DNA from: Polytrichum commune
Lineage: Eukaryota > Streptophyta > Polytrichopsida > Polytrichales > Polytrichaceae
DNA length: 64,000 bases
Direction: 5' to 3'
Assembly (NCBI GenBank): GCA_950295325.1
Contig: OX485803.1
Coordinates: 8,122,001 to 8,186,000 of the forward strand
The position numbers were made by a program, and so were the translations under genes. The notes beneath the pieces are model-generated. The model was not told where the DNA came from and did no database searches. It saw nothing but the letters and a program-made list of their open reading frames with translations. Shown in pieces: positions 25,044 to 38,395 of this stretch. Positions within the stretch are counted from its first letter, which is position 1, and every line of letters starts with the position of its first letter.

Positions 25044-28000
25044 ATGTTGAAGTTTATTGTAATTGCTGTAGGAAGTGGACTGATTGGAGCCTTCCTTAGT
25101 ATGTTATATATACAGGTAATTGATATTGTGCAAAAGTTCTTTGATTTATTATGTTGCTTGTCCTATTCAATTACGTCATTTTATTACATTTTATTCTTCC
25201 TTCCTATACATAATAATCTTCATAAGGAAACCTAAACGTTGATATATATGGAAAAAATGAATGTTCTAATGATATGGTGCTTGCAAGGTGTTGGCAGTAT
25301 GGTGTTCCCTTTAGTTATAATGAGGTTCAAACAGAAAAGCAGGAACCACAGTATGCTGATTATACGCCAACTGAACCATTGGTATGGTATCATTTCCTGT
25401 CATATACATACAGACAATTGTTATGACTGGACATATCTTTTGTATACACTGTTTATGATAATTAGTGTCATTTACATTGTTTGCGAGGAGTTACACTAAG
25501 TTGCCTAGAGGCCAATAAGTTTCATGTCCACGAATTGTCAACATGAGACTATTTGTCAATATAAGTAATATTTGAAGCAAATGACATTTTATGGACTGAC
25601 ATTTAGCTAAGCACATTGGAGTACTTGAGATGACAGTTTTATGTTTTAGTGTGCAAGAGGAAGATATTATTGAGCATACTAATGCTGAGTATCATGTGTT
25701 TACACTAATGGGCAATTTGTTAACCATTATGTAACCTGGGCAAAGGCCTCTTAATATAAGGAGCGTAACTAAGTTTTATGTGTTTACATCAATGGTCAAC
25801 GTGTTGAGCATCAGTGTAACCAGGGATAGGTCATATAATAAGGCAAGTGACCTATTAGGCTGGTGACACTAAGCACCATAAACATTGTAGATTTTATATA
25901 TTCTGCTCCATATTGATCTGCTTCTTACATATCTATAATGCTATGATTATAAGTGTTACTCAGGAATATGGTGCTGATGAAGTGGGAAAATGGGTGGCAG
26001 AGTGCTGGAGCTGTTACATGCACTAGGGGTATACCCCAGGGAACAGAACATCTGCCACCTGGAATTATCCATATGCTGAGTGACCTCTATCCTCGTAGAC
26101 TATGGGGAAAACCTGAGGAGGTACTGTGGACATGAGTTTTGCTTTTCTGAGATGGGGGATTCCTGGATTACTCATATCCACCCATTGATGATGTCAGAGT
26201 ATGGTGAAATGATTTTTGAGATTATATGTGTTGTGGGTTGATATTTGGAGAAAGTGTAACCTGCGTAGGTCATTGAATAGAATACTATGGGAAGCAAGAG
26301 GTGCTTATTTATAATATGGAGATGCATGTGTTACAGGATTTACCAGAAAGACCAAAGTACCTTTTGACTCTTACAGTTGGAGTATCTCAGAAGGAGGCAG
26401 TCAATCAGGCAGTTCAAAAAGTGAGCTGTTTTGTATATTTGCTAATTCATTTCCTGATGTGATGTTATGCTTGAATCCTAGTGTCTAAAAATTCTGTTGA
26501 TTCCAAATAGGTGAAACTATTCCCATGTGAATCATGCTCTACTAAAAACATATTATTTTCTCTGTTTCCTCTATTTGAAGAGTTTGGCCTACTTATTAAA
26601 GGTTTCCTCTAATTTCCTGGTGCTTATGAAATTTCGAGGTCTAGTTGTACACATAAAGGATATGAGAAATCTCAAAAGTGATGGATATATTAGAGGATAC
26701 ACATAATAGAGGATCTTCAGGCTCAAATTCTGGACGAATGTGTGCAGTTCTCGAAGGAATGGCAAATCCTACTTTTCCATTACGATGGGAAAGTTACTGA
26801 ATGGGATGAATACCAGTGGTCTCAAAAAGCCATACACATTAGTGTCCGTAAGCAAGCTAAATGGTATGCTCTCACCATACTTTGCGACAATTGCTAGTTT
26901 GAGTTGACGACCAGCCACTTACCTACATAGTGTTAGAAACCTTGATTTGGTAATTGACAATGTCGAACTGAGGTCTTCATTATTCTTATTGGTTTTGGAT
27001 ACTAGTCGAATGCCAAGTCTGTAGTTTTGTTTGATTGGCGCAGGGAAAATATATGATTTTTTTGCACTCTGTTTCTGGATTTTATTTATGTTGGATACTT
27101 GGTCAAATGCCAAGTCTGTAGTTTGGTTTGATTGGTGCAGGAAATTATTTGATTGTATGCACTCTGCTTCTGTATGCAGGTGGTATGCCAAACGCTTTCT
27201 TCACCCTGATTTGGTGGAACCCTATGAGTACATCTTCATATGGGACGAGGATCTTGGCTTGGAACACTTTGATCCAACCAAGTATGTTCAAGCTCAACCT
27301 CTTTAGCTTGCTGTAGAAATTTGTTGTAGAATACATATACAATCACATTTTCTGTCTAGGACTTTGAATGCTTACATTGTTGTAGCAAACTTCTCTTGTA
27401 ATGTGTATTGGGATGTTCTGGAGGATACTTTTGTCAGTGTAACATGAAAAGGTGTTGGTAATTTGCAGCTACATAGAACTTGTCAAAAAATATGGCCTTG
27501 AAATATCACAACCATCCTTGGATACGAGCCGGGGTACAACATGGGCGATGACGAAGCATCGTGGTGATGTGGAGGTCCACAAGTATGTTGTGTTATACTG
27601 TTTTTTGAATGTTATGCAACTTACAGGAGCAATAGCTTGCTTGTTTGAATTCATGCAGATTGATTGTTCTATGATTATATCATTCTTGATGTTAATATTA
27701 TTTATTTGCAGCCTATCCTGCTGGATACTGGTAAAGTTCAGTATAACTAATCTCTGAATACATCTAACTTAGAAATCTTTGTTAATTTTCCAGGGATGCA
27801 GAAGAGCAGCCAGGATGGTGTCCAGATCCACATAAGCCCCCGTGTGCAGCGTAAGAACAATAAGTTTTCAAGTTAAATGTTTCTATTATGATGTCTTCTG
27901 ACCTCCTCTGGGCAAGAGTGCAAAGTATGCTGTTAATTCTCCTTCTAAAATATCAATTCTAAAGTAAGACTTGCCGGGGTCTTTGCAGGTTTGTAGAGAT

Positions 28001-29188
28001 TATGGCACCAGTGTTTTCTCGAAAAGCATGGCGCTGCATCTGGCACATTATACAGGTACAAAAATATGAAAATTATCATTTCATTTTAGCCTAACATGGT
28101 TAAAAGATGGTTAGAGGGTTCATTTGGATGTGATTGGTAACCCTTTTGTGTGTTTTTGATTGGCTCCAGAATGATCTAGTGCATGGCTGGGGTCTGGACT
28201 TCAGTTTGCGTCGCTGTGTTGAGGTATTACACCATTTCTATCGTTTTTATTTGCTAATTTATGTTTTAAAGGGAAATGTTCTTAAGGATTAACAGGTTCA
28301 GAGATGAGGGTTTCATTATTTGAAAATTACAGTAATTGGTCATATTCCTGAATGCAGACAGCATATGAGAAAATTGGGGTTGTTGATGCCGAGTGGATAG
28401 TACATATGGTTGTACCATCTCTTGGTAGTCAGGTATGTTCCACTCCACTGTATGAACATGGACCTTGGATTTCTAATAACCCAAAACGTTTGTACCAGTG
28501 TTGGTCTTGTATTGTCTTTTTTTTAAAAAAAAAATTAAAATGTTTTTACATTCAGGTATCTACAATGAGGATTTCACATTTTTTTATACTAGTAGGGTAT
28601 GGATATTTTATTGGTTTATTTATTTTTATTTTTTTGGTTTTTTAGATACCATTGAGGTCTATATACCATGCAAGAACCTTCATACCTAGGTAAAATCTCC
28701 CTAGTATCAATATGGTCTAGAATGGTGTTGACCTAAATAAGAACTTGGGTGAACAAAAGATTCTCACCTTGACATACTCACCAAACATCCATATTGGACT
28801 GGTAATATGGATGTAAATACCCATAGGTAGGTTCTTTGATACCATGCATTCACCTACATACCAGACCAACATTGGTTTCAACACCATTTTCTGACATTTG
28901 TCTCTGATTGTCTGCAGGGTGAGGCTTATGAAGGAAGGGCCGGATGGGAAGGGGTAAGTGCTTATCCATTTGACATCAGTGTTGTTAAAGATGGAGTGAA
29001 ATATAGCACAAAGTTTTATCACTCATGAATTTTGTTGGAATTATCACTCTCATTCTGACCAGGATTGTATGCAATCTTTACAGGTTCGGGAGAGGTGTAA
29101 ATATGAGTGGGGACTTTATTCAAAGCGCTGGGAAGTAGCGGATGCCTTGCAGGCCAATCTTACTGCACAGGCTATGGAAGGAATCTAG
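25044..29188 (+). CDS. DUF707 family type II membrane protein
   Basis: A member of the plant DUF707 family (annotated in Arabidopsis as lysine-ketoglutarate reductase trans-splicing related; biochemical role unknown). Thirteen exons in phase: 25044-25115, 25298-25381, 26001-26120, 26337-26420, 26748-26863, 27180-27281, 27469-27582, 27794-27850, 27989-28055, 28170-28223, 28358-28432, 28918-28953, 29084-29188; 361 residues. The protein starts with a single membrane anchor (KFIVIAVGSGLIGAFLSMLY), then a short stem (QYGVPFSYNEVQTEKQEPQY), then the family core: LTLTVGVSQKEAV, LLFHYDGKVTEWDEY, KWWYAKRFLHPD, IFIWDEDLGLEHFDP, GLEISQPSLD, PPCAAFVEIMAPVFSR, NDLVHGWGLDFSLRRC. The WDEDLG and GWGLD acidic motifs recall glycosyltransferase metal-binding sites, which is inference. 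The ATG at 25044 is the first after an in-frame stop at 24981. The acceptor for exon 3 has a weak pyrimidine tract, so exon 3's start is the least certain boundary. Confidence 0.9.
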
Positions 29189-30741
29189 GAATCATCTCTC
29201 AGGTTTAGAATATGGATAACATTTGACATGGAGTACCCACTTCCAAATTCAAGAATGCGATTCTTGTCTCCATTGAGACACGTGAAGAGAAAGCCGCTCG
29301 AGTACATTGTGTTTGTGACAAACATTGGAAGCAAGAAGATTTGCTGGCGAGCTGGGGCATTGTAAGAATTTTGTCATATCCAAACATACGTAACCCTTTG
29401 CTTTTGTACTTTGGAGAGGCATCACTTTGGAGCCAGCCAGTTAGTCATCCATCAATTACTCATTGTTATACATCAATCAAGTAAAATCAGTCACTTTCCA
29501 GTGACCACAACATTTGTGCAGTAGGTTTTTCTCACTTTGTATGAGTGTCATAGAGTGATTGGCCCTTTTTGCTCTTTGGGGTGCACAATATTATACTGCC
29601 ACAAATTTAGCAGTATGAAAGTGTGAAAGTGTATGATCAGTAAGTAGAATAACATGCTAACCAGCTCAAGGGATTTGTAGTTCTCTCATTGCTTTCATTA
29701 CTCATAGTTTCTATTGCAACATTAATCCAGTAAAATCAATCACTCACAAGCAATCATAGTATTTGTCCTGCAGTTTATTTTCATGCCAGGTTTTTTAACT
29801 TGGTTCTGTTGTAAAGTAGATGTGCCTAATTCAGTGTCTGATCTGTAACGGACACGTATGTTTGAGTTGTGTATGGTTGGGTGTGAATCTCAACAGGGAC
29901 ACCGAAAAGACGTGTATTGAAAAGAGATTGGAATATGTGCTCAAAAGTTGTTAACCGATCTAGACACAATTGTCAACAGGAAGGGACTTATATGATAATA
30001 AAATAACTTGGAGAATCTTCACTTCAACAATGAATAGGAAGTTCATTTGAGCTCCGAAAATCATGAGGAAAATGGATACGGGTGTAATTTTTGATTTGCT
30101 AATCATCTTGCACGCATTGTGTGTTACATGACCTATGAGAAGTTAGGGCAGAGAGAAAAGTGTCCATTTATGACGAATATTTCACCAAAGTCAACATTCA
30201 AAATGGTAACCAGCTGCATGAATCTGTATTCCTCTCATTGGCAGTCCGAGTTAGGTTTACACTGGGCATAAGGGTGCAATCCAACTTGCTTTGTCATGCA
30301 GTTTTGTTTTGCAAATAGCCACCTGGGAGGGTTTTTGAGCCTTGAGGTTAGACTTCAAGCAAGAGGAGCTTTTGCAGCAGAACACAATTCCCAGATTGGT
30401 TATTGCTATTACATCACTTAAGGGCTTTTAAAGTGAGGTCAAAACATGTAAAAAAAAAAGATGTTTGATCACGAAAGTATAATTTCCACGGAGGAATCTT
30501 TGGGTTCCAACCAATGGCATAACAAGATTATTCAGAAAGTCATTATTTAATGTTAAACTACATAGGTGACTACAGTTGTCTCCAAATGAGTATGGGTTTT
30601 CGCTATGAAACAAAGGCTGCCCATAATTCTCCATGCTCAGTCCGGATTTCTTGCCAGCATTTGCTCCTCTAATTTGCAACTATTAGGGTAAATTTACAAC
30701 AGGGACCAGGTTCAAGAAACTTGGGGTCCCAAACACCCTTA
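29189..30741. other. DUF707 3' flank and gene-free stretch
   Basis: The first few hundred bases should be 3' UTR. A segment at about 30033-30165 (AGCTCCGAAAATCATGAGG onward, GATTTGCTAATCATCT) is similar to 32265-32390 inside the short pogo-like element, so an eroded relative of that element probably lies here. Confidence 0.5.
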
Positions 30742-31414
30742 GTTTATATTAGGGTATGGTCCAAGGTATGCAAGCATGAAGTGGTGTTAATGCGGCATCA
30801 CTTTCCCTCCAAGTCTTGACGGTCTTGACTCAAGAAGTTAGTAGTCCTCCTAGTTTGAGAAATCAATCTTCAAGCTTGGGTCCAAACTTGAGTCTATTGT
30901 AAGTAAGGTTCATCAAGGGTGCCTTGGACCTTGACCTTGGAGAGAGAGGGATTCATCACATATGAGTGTACCCCTCATTCATCCAACATAAAAACTTGAC
31001 CCCTATAGGGTTGTTGCTAATTCATCTCAAATGACCTTAAATAGGCTAATTCGGGGTCTTTGAAGCTTCGGTGTTGAATCAATCAAAAAATGGAACCTCT
31101 TGGTTGCATATTATTTAAGGGCATTTATGTTGGATGAATGAGAGGCATGCTTGTATACATTAAGTCACTCTCTCCCTAGACCCTAATGCAAACTCTTTTG
31201 GTAGACTTTGATAGTGGACTCAAGATTTGTTTCTCAAATCTAGGAGGAACCACCAAGATTTGATAGGAAAATGATGCTACATTAGCACTACTTTATTCTT
31301 TTTCGTACCTTAGGCCTAGATCCTAAGATGAAGTTCTTGGGTCCAAAATTATGCTCTCAAATAGTAGGATTGCTTGATTTGAGTGTTTCTTTGGTATTGG
31401 ACCCTAGTGTAAGC
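30742..31414. mobile_element. Mutator-like non-autonomous element with long inverted repeats, 673 bp
   Basis: The two halves are inverted copies of each other over roughly 250-300 bp: outer ends GTTTATATTAGGGT and, reversed, GCTTACACTAGGGT; inner blocks TTGAGAAATCAATCTTCAAG versus TTGAGAAACAAATCTTGAG; and a near-perfect inner pair TCATTCATCCAACATAAA (30974-30992 and 31124-31142). The flanks ACACCCTTA (30733-30741) and TTACCCTTA (31415-31423) match at 7 of 9 positions, fitting the 9-bp duplication of Mutator elements. No coding sequence inside. Confidence 0.65.
30973..31145. repeat. dispersed repeat core, best copy (others at 20690-20845 and 55960-56136)
   Basis: A ~170-bp unit with inverted ends TCATTCATCCAACATAAA and a shared interior (ACTTGACCCCT, TTCATCTCAAATGACCT, GGGTCTTTGAAGCT, GTTGAATCAATC). 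Three clear copies and weaker ones near 40340 and 46880. In this copy it forms the centre of the Mutator-like element. Confidence 0.75.
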
Positions 31415-31423
31415 TTACCCTTA

Positions 31424-31882
31424 GGGCCGCTTCACACTATAGCCATTCAAGTCAAGAGGCCGTGGGATTGAATGGCCAAACTTTGTTGAGAGTCCAAAGA
31501 AATGGGTTGAAAATAGCCAATAAAATATAGGAATTGGGACCTTTGGTTGACCATAGTGTGAAGCCTCCAAAGGCCAAAGGAAGAAGAAGCATCCCACTTT
31601 ATTCCTTGCCCAAAACAACCCCTCCAATCTAATGGCCAAGATCTTGTTAAAGTTTTCCTTTTTTATGAAAAAAATAAAAATAAATCGATGGCCGACCCAA
31701 ACTTCCTTCGAGAGTCCGTTGCCTTGGTCCAAAAGTACTACCATGTAGGCATTTGGAGAGCGATGGCCTTTGGACTTTGGCCTCTAGTGTGGAGGGTCGA
31801 GAGGCCGAATTCTTGATTTCTTGCAATATGATCGGTGGAAATCGATGGCCTCTCAACCTTCAACCATAGTGTGAAGCGGCCC
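31424..31882. mobile_element. PIF/Harbinger-type (Tourist-like) MITE, 459 bp
   Basis: Inverted ends GGGCCGCTTCACACTAT at 31424 and, reversed, at 31882, with TTA directly repeated at 31421-31423 and 31883-31885. Similarity between the arms continues to AGAGGCC. It abuts the Mutator-like element with no base between that element's putative duplication and the MITE. The minus-strand frames at 31421-31856 are chance frames in it. Confidence 0.9.
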
Positions 31883-31940
31883 TTAGAGGGAAGATGCCGT
31901 AAGGTTTAATAGGGCTAAGTTATGAAGTTAGGATGCATTA

Positions 31941-32862
31941 CAGTCCCACCCTTGATATCTATTAACACTTTAGTGGCAAGGAAACTTGTAACACTTACGT
32001 GGTGTTAACACTTCAACACTTATCGGGGATAGCACAAACAATTTGTAACACTTATGTAGCATTTGGTAATATTCTATCCACTAGACACCAACCTCTTACA
32101 ATAATGGAGGATCTCTTTCTTTTGCACCAAAGTAAACTCATAGCCCTTCCCTATTCTAGACATGAAATTCCAACCTCTCTAAATCATCAAGTCGCAAATC
32201 TATCACAACATCATAAGACCGCTACATATGGCCACTTATTGTAGCACAAGAATCTTCATTTGAGAAAGATTATCATATGAGCTCCAAAAATTACAAGGCA
32301 CATGGCTACGGGCATGATTTGGATTTGCTAATCATCTCATACCAGTCGCGTCTTTCATATCCTACGAGAAGTGTGTGCAAAGATAAAAAAAAAAGTGTTT
32401 GAATGACACACGCCTACCTTATGTACTTCCCATGGCCAAGTACATAACTCATCAAATGGCACTACACTAGAATACAAAGAGGCTGATGCAAGAGAGTTTG
32501 AAGTGTTAAATCCCAAAGAGGTCGATGGAGTTTGTGGCCAACAATGTTTGCATGATGTGAAGATGATGTGAGTTGTATAGAATACCATAATTGCCAACCA
32601 CAACATGCTCTCTACATGATGGACCTACTCCAATTTCATCAAGCTATAAAAAAAAAGGCATAGCCTCACTTTCATCCGAATCAACACTTATCAAGGTGAA
32701 TTCAATGAAGAAGGGAGCATAAATTTTATGAACTCTCTACGCAGTTACCAATTAACACATACTAGTGTATTTTTTTGGATTTCTTTTCCGGGAAGCACAA
32801 TGGTCCTTAACACATATGCGATTTCAACACTTATCGGAGTAACACATATCAAGGGTGGACTC
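31941..32862. mobile_element. short non-autonomous pogo/Tigger-like element, 922 bp
   Basis: Imperfect inverted ends CAGTCCCACCCTTGATATC and, reversed, GAGTCCACCCTTGATATG, bordered by TA at 31939-31940 and 32863-32864. The right ~200 bp (AATCAACACTTATCAAGGTG, GAAGAAGGGAGCA, TTAACACATA...) align with the right end of the 4.07-kb element at about 16720-16880. Repeated AACACTTA motifs line both ends. It has no transposase and looks like an internal-deletion derivative or sister of the large element. Confidence 0.8.
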
Positions 32863-33170
32863 TATTTGGAGACTGGAGTGTGGCCGGAATACACATCCCC
32901 AAACAGATAGAAAAAAGGTCCCTCCCCCAAGGCCCATGGTTCCACAAAATAGGACAAACTTGGTACATTGAGAGGACAAAGCACCCTTTTTTTCCCACTG
33001 AACACCCAACCCACACAAAGCATCAGATTTGCTAGCTTATCGCATGGATTTAAGCACAGAGTCACGGGCATCGTTCCCATTTGTGTCGTATTCGTGTGGC
33101 TGGATGTGGCTCTATTGTGGGCACTTTCAACCCCACGCACAATCGTGGCGGTTGGATTGGTTTGGGAATT

Positions 33171-33386
33171 TATGCCACTTGTTTATTTTTATTTTTTGAG
33201 ACAGAAGACCGAAAGGCCCACGCCAAAGCACAGGAGGCAGTTGACCACCTGGCAAGTTTTCCGTCAAGTAGAGAGGAGATTTCACAGCCGGGAATCGAAC
33301 CGCCAACCTCTTCCTTGAGATTTGGGTATCTCTCCACCATCATCCGGTAGTTTAAAGTCATCTCGGACCAATATGCCACTTGTTTA
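33171..33386 (-). mobile_element. tRNA-derived SINE, copy 1 (minus strand), with 15-bp target duplication
   Basis: The direct repeat TATGCCACTTGTTTA flanks the element at 33171-33185 and 33372-33386. On the minus strand the body (33371 to 33186) has an intact RNA polymerase III B box GGTTCGATTCC at about 33293-33303 and ends in an A-rich tail (AAAAAATAAAAATAAA) next to the left repeat. The 5' part ACTACCGGATGATGGTGGAG occupies the A-box place, but matches the consensus poorly. A second copy lies at 40521-40769. Confidence 0.9.
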
Positions 33387-36300
33387 GCAATTGTGAATCA
33401 CGGAGTATACGGGAGACCATTTTGGGGTTTGAGGGCACTGTTCGAGGGCACGTGCCCACGAGATCCTGGAATGCACACAACCCTGAAAGGCGTCTGCCTG
33501 CTTAAAGACTGCAGAAGGTGGACATTACATGTGGTATCATGCATTGTCACTTCGATGAGTAGATTTTATCACATAACGGACATAGTTTACAACCCACAAT
33601 AAAGTTCCAGATCTTTAAAACTTGTGTGTTTCAAAGTTGAGAAACATAGTCGGTATCTAGAAGTTATAAGAGGTCGAAGCGAAGAATCTTTCTTCTTCTT
33701 CTAGTGGTCACATAAGTTTTCCCAAGTGTGTTTAATTTTAATGAGTCGAGAATGATGTCTATCTTTTGAGCACATAGTCTTATCTCACTGTGACATATAT
33801 CGTTTTGGTATCCATTGTTAGTACGAGCCATGCCACATGCCACTCAATGATAGGTGGTCAAGTAAGTTGAGTGACCACATAAGCCCCACATACATTAATT
33901 ATCTCAAGTTGGTTTGGATCAAATATGGACCTCCTATTTATGTCCAATAAGTGGAATGCTTTGGTCATCTAAATGAATGACGGTGTCACGGTGTGATCAA
34001 TCAATCAAAGTCGTGGTTTAAGTGTTTAGTTTATGGAAAGGGCGAAGATGATCTTTAGTCGGTCTTTATTGGATGGTCGCATCCATTGCGGATAAGTCAA
34101 AGGGCAAGCGGGCTCATAGCCCAAGATATTTCCACTTGGGCCCTACCTACCTTGCCCCATGTGGCATGTGTAATGTGCCCGATTGGCACATGATGATGGT
34201 GATGATGAATGCTATTTGGGAAACCGTTCACAAATGGCACATGCCCCCTATTGTGGGGCACTTCCAACTCCACAAACAACTTTGGCCCGTTTAGTCAAAT
34301 CGATTATCGGCTCGTCTACACTACTAAGCAATTGTGAACCACGTAGATTGCTATTTCAACAAGTTTTAGGTTTGGAGTTGAGATGTAAAGATTATAGTAG
34401 GCAAAAGTGAAGAGTTTTCTTGATTTTAGATAATCACATAGATCCTCCCAACTACTGACGTCAATTGATGGACCTAATAAAAAGTAAAAGAAATCGGGCG
34501 CACGATCCAATCTTGTCATACGACGTGTCCTTTTCTTCTTGCCATTCTGAACTACAAGCCTTGCATATACACCCTAAACTCCGTAATATCAACTTGCATA
34601 ATGTCACTTGCTCTCTAATATCCTAAAACCCTAGGGAACGGATGTTCATAGTTCAAATCTCACTCCTTATTGTTACATTTCTCTCCCTTATATCATGGAA
34701 TTGGTCATTAATGCAAATCACCAAAGAAGTGAACCCACACCCTCGCATTACACCATGTGTCAATATGTGGAGTGTCACCTTCTTCTTCTTCTTCTTCTTC
34801 TTCTTATGCCACTTGTTGAACGTTGGTGCATGCATATGTCACATCACCCGGGAATGCCAAGTGGAGTGGACCACACTACACCATTGAAATGTTGCACCTT
34901 GTGTTATTCCATAGTGTCACATGCTACACTAATTCTATAGTATCATGCATCCATGTTAACACTACAAAACTCTGTAATATCACGTGACTTTGTTTGTCAT
35001 AAGTGTGATACTACGGAATTTAGAGTATATATACCACTCAAATATAAGTGTCCAATTAAATCCAAAAAGCAACCACACAAGTACTTCAATATATGTACCA
35101 TAAATGTACCATATAGGTACATAGCTTGATGGATGAGAAATAGGTCTCATACATTCATCTTCCTGACCGTGTCCAAAGGAGGAGGAGGTGCGCGGCATCT
35201 TCCCTCAATGCCTTGAATGAGCATCTAAAAGAAATCGAAAAGCTCTTAAATGATTACCCGAGATTCCAAGTGTATTGTTCACGCAGTCTACCCTCTCTAA
35301 GTGTTACCTCTCAAGAGTTTAAAATTTGTAACACTTATGGAGTTCTAACACAACATCAATTGGAGAGGATTAGTAATGTTAAAAAAATTAGCATTTATGA
35401 GAGTAACAATAACGTGGTGAAAGTAGAGAGATTAGTAACACTTACAAAATATCATCACATATATCAATAAAGAAAAAGATTTACACTTGCATAGGAGTTT
35501 ATTGTTGTTTGATGAAACTCTTGAATACAAGAAATAGTGATGGAATTTTTTTCTAAAGACAAAAGCTTTGTCCTTAGTCTGTTGACATTGCTATGTTGTT
35601 GTGCTATGATATGTAGATAGGGTTGTTATTGCTTTTTGCGCTCAAGAAAATAAAATATTAGAAACTCCCACTTCACTAATAGTGAATCATCCTCAATAAT
35701 TTCATGTACCTTTGATGCACGAAACATATTCAAGACATCTTCGTCAACTAGAACATAGGTTGATTAAAATCAAACTCAACTTCACAATGTGCATATTCTT
35801 GTGCACTCATTGTCACTACATACTCACTATCCCTTGCTCTAAATGTTAATTGAGAGAGAGAGTCTATCGAGTAACATTGAGACATCTACAAGCTCAACAT
35901 CTTGAGAAATAACCATTGATGATGTACCAGTGGTGCTTTATGTCAATGTGCCACCCAAGGTCATACTAACTTGCTTCCAACATTTATGGATGGTTATAGA
36001 AGTGACATTGACACACAAGCTTTCTCCAACATCTTCATTGCTTAGTAGATGTCGTGCATGACTCACATCAATGCATTGTTTTTATATGTTCATTGCTTAG
36101 GGTACAATAGTTGTTATTTATGAACGAGTTATCATAAATAACTTTTACATCTAAAGAGTTAATGAAACTTGCATCTTCATCAACAAGCTCTACAACCTCT
36201 TGAGATGATGATCTACATTTACAAAAAGAAGCGAGTTTTTTGTATTGATGCAATCATTGGCACTCATCCCTTCACGATCTCACAACAAAATCAAGGCCTA

Positions 36301-38371
36301 CAAAATACTCTAGTGGTAACTTGCACTTGCATTACTTGATTAGATTATACAACAAACCAAGTGAATAGCACTTGACATATGTGCAATCACAAGAATGAAA
36401 GTCGTAAGTAAAGAAACTAAGGTAAGAACTAGACAATGATAAACATACCACTGACTCAACAAACATATTTTTAAGTATCCAATCTTATTTTAGAGACTCA
36501 ACATTAGATTTCCTCACCACCCTAATGAAAGGCTTACATGTGAATCAATTTGGATAATCAAATTAGTGAGGCTCACTCTCAGCCACTCTACATTTACCCA
36601 TTATCCAACACTATCTAGCAGTGGCTCACTCTCCACCTTCCAACACTGTCACTTACAGTAGATTGTAGTGGTCATTAGAGTATATGTTTCATGGATTTTG
36701 GTGCAAATAAAAATTATACTATGTAAATTAACATAGAGAGGAGTGATTTTTTATTTTTTTCTATAGAAAAGTAACAAGTAACACTTTCTAGTGTAAGTCT
36801 AAAGGGAAATCGTTTTCTTTTTCCATAAATTTCTAATGCAAATATTTGTGAGTATTATACCTTTCTTTGTACTTGGGAGACTTTGAAGGGTCATAACGTT
36901 GCTTAGTCAGATGTGCTTGCTTTGTGGGCCCAACTTTTTGAGTGTGAACAATTTGGGAATAAAATGGCATGTGATACCTCAAACACTCATAATTCACTTT
37001 ACATTCATGTTTCTTTTTTCTTTTCTATGCGTGCTTTTTGGACACGTGGGTCAATCCCATCAAAGCATGGAGCTATCAACAATGCATATTATCCAAATAA
37101 AATAGAGCGTGTGGAGGTTGCATCTAAGGTATGTGTGCCTAAAGTGGACACCTCCAACATTCCAACATATCTAGGGGTTTTGACAATCCAAGTATACCTA
37201 CATGAACACATCAGCAAATCCAAATGAGGAACATGAAAGTTGGTCTTGTTGTGTTTGAAATGAAAAGTGAATGTCTCATGAATCCTTAAAGCAGTGCTCA
37301 TAGAGCTTCTTAAGTGGTTTTCTTCTAAACATGCACATTTCATACTTGAATACATACTTACATGCTAGAAAGCATTTAAGATCACATACCACATCAAGAC
37401 AACATATATTAGGTTTAGAAAAGAGAACAAGGGCTCACCACTCATAGAGTAACTTGTTGTTATGGCTTTTGGTGGCGTAGCCAAAGGGTTATCCAATTGG
37501 TAGATTGTCACAACATGTAAATAAATAAATAAATAACTAATTTGATTCGGGGACACCGTAAAATCAATATATCTCCCTTTATTGAATGGAACCCGAATGA
37601 TGCAAAGGCATCCACCCCTACCTTCAAGGGTGAGATATTATGCATGAGAGCCAGATAAAATGGTTGGTGGCGTGTTGAGCGACATAAGGGAATTGGGGCC
37701 TTATGAGTCATGTGGGCCTATTGTGGGTACTTTTCTTTGACTCCACACCTACGATCATTGAGTCGTAAGGTGGAGGCATCTATAACCAATAGAATAAGAG
37801 AGTTTGCATCCGTTTAGGAGGAGCAATAGTGACGGGGAAACATATTCTAAGAAGAATATAATTTTATTCTTATTTTTCATGAATGTGGAAGTTGCTGTAA
37901 ATATTGAAGTAGTAAAGCTTACTAGAACATGCAGTCAATTTTTAGGTTAATCCATAATCGCTCATCTAGATGTTGATTATTGGCTACGACAATTGTCGAA
38001 ACTCTTATGAGGGTAATCAATCACAAGCTGCCGCCGCCACATAAATTGTAACTCCGTTCACCTAAAAATTACAAATTTTCATCCGTGTCGGCATTACAGG
38101 TACCTTAGGGAGTGGTTAAATGGACTTGGTCCACTATGGGTGCTTCGTTCTTATAAGGCAATGCTAACTTAGGTAAGAGCAAAAACCGAAAAGGCGCATG
38201 TTATGATGAAAATAAGAATGATGTTTATAATTTTGAGTACATGAGTCACATGTTCAATAGTCAATACAATTGGCGGGGCCTAATCTTGTTTGGTTGTTTA
38301 ACCCTTAATTGATAGGAGGTCTCAATGTATAGCCATGTACACAATTTATAAAGGCTTCACCAAGTTCATAA

Positions 38372-38395
38372 TGTGTGTGTGTGTGTGTGTGTGTG
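38372..38395. repeat. (TG)12 microsatellite
   Basis: Uninterrupted TG dinucleotide run seen directly. Confidence 0.95.

Noticed and set aside
33290-33305. tRNA gene suggested by a B box on the minus strand
   Set aside because: No cloverleaf can be formed; an A-rich tail and a 15-bp target duplication show it is a SINE.
36899-37227. Overlapping frames of 68 and 104 codons
   Set aside because: Hydrophobic or low-information sequence without homology or conserved context; AT-rich chance frames.
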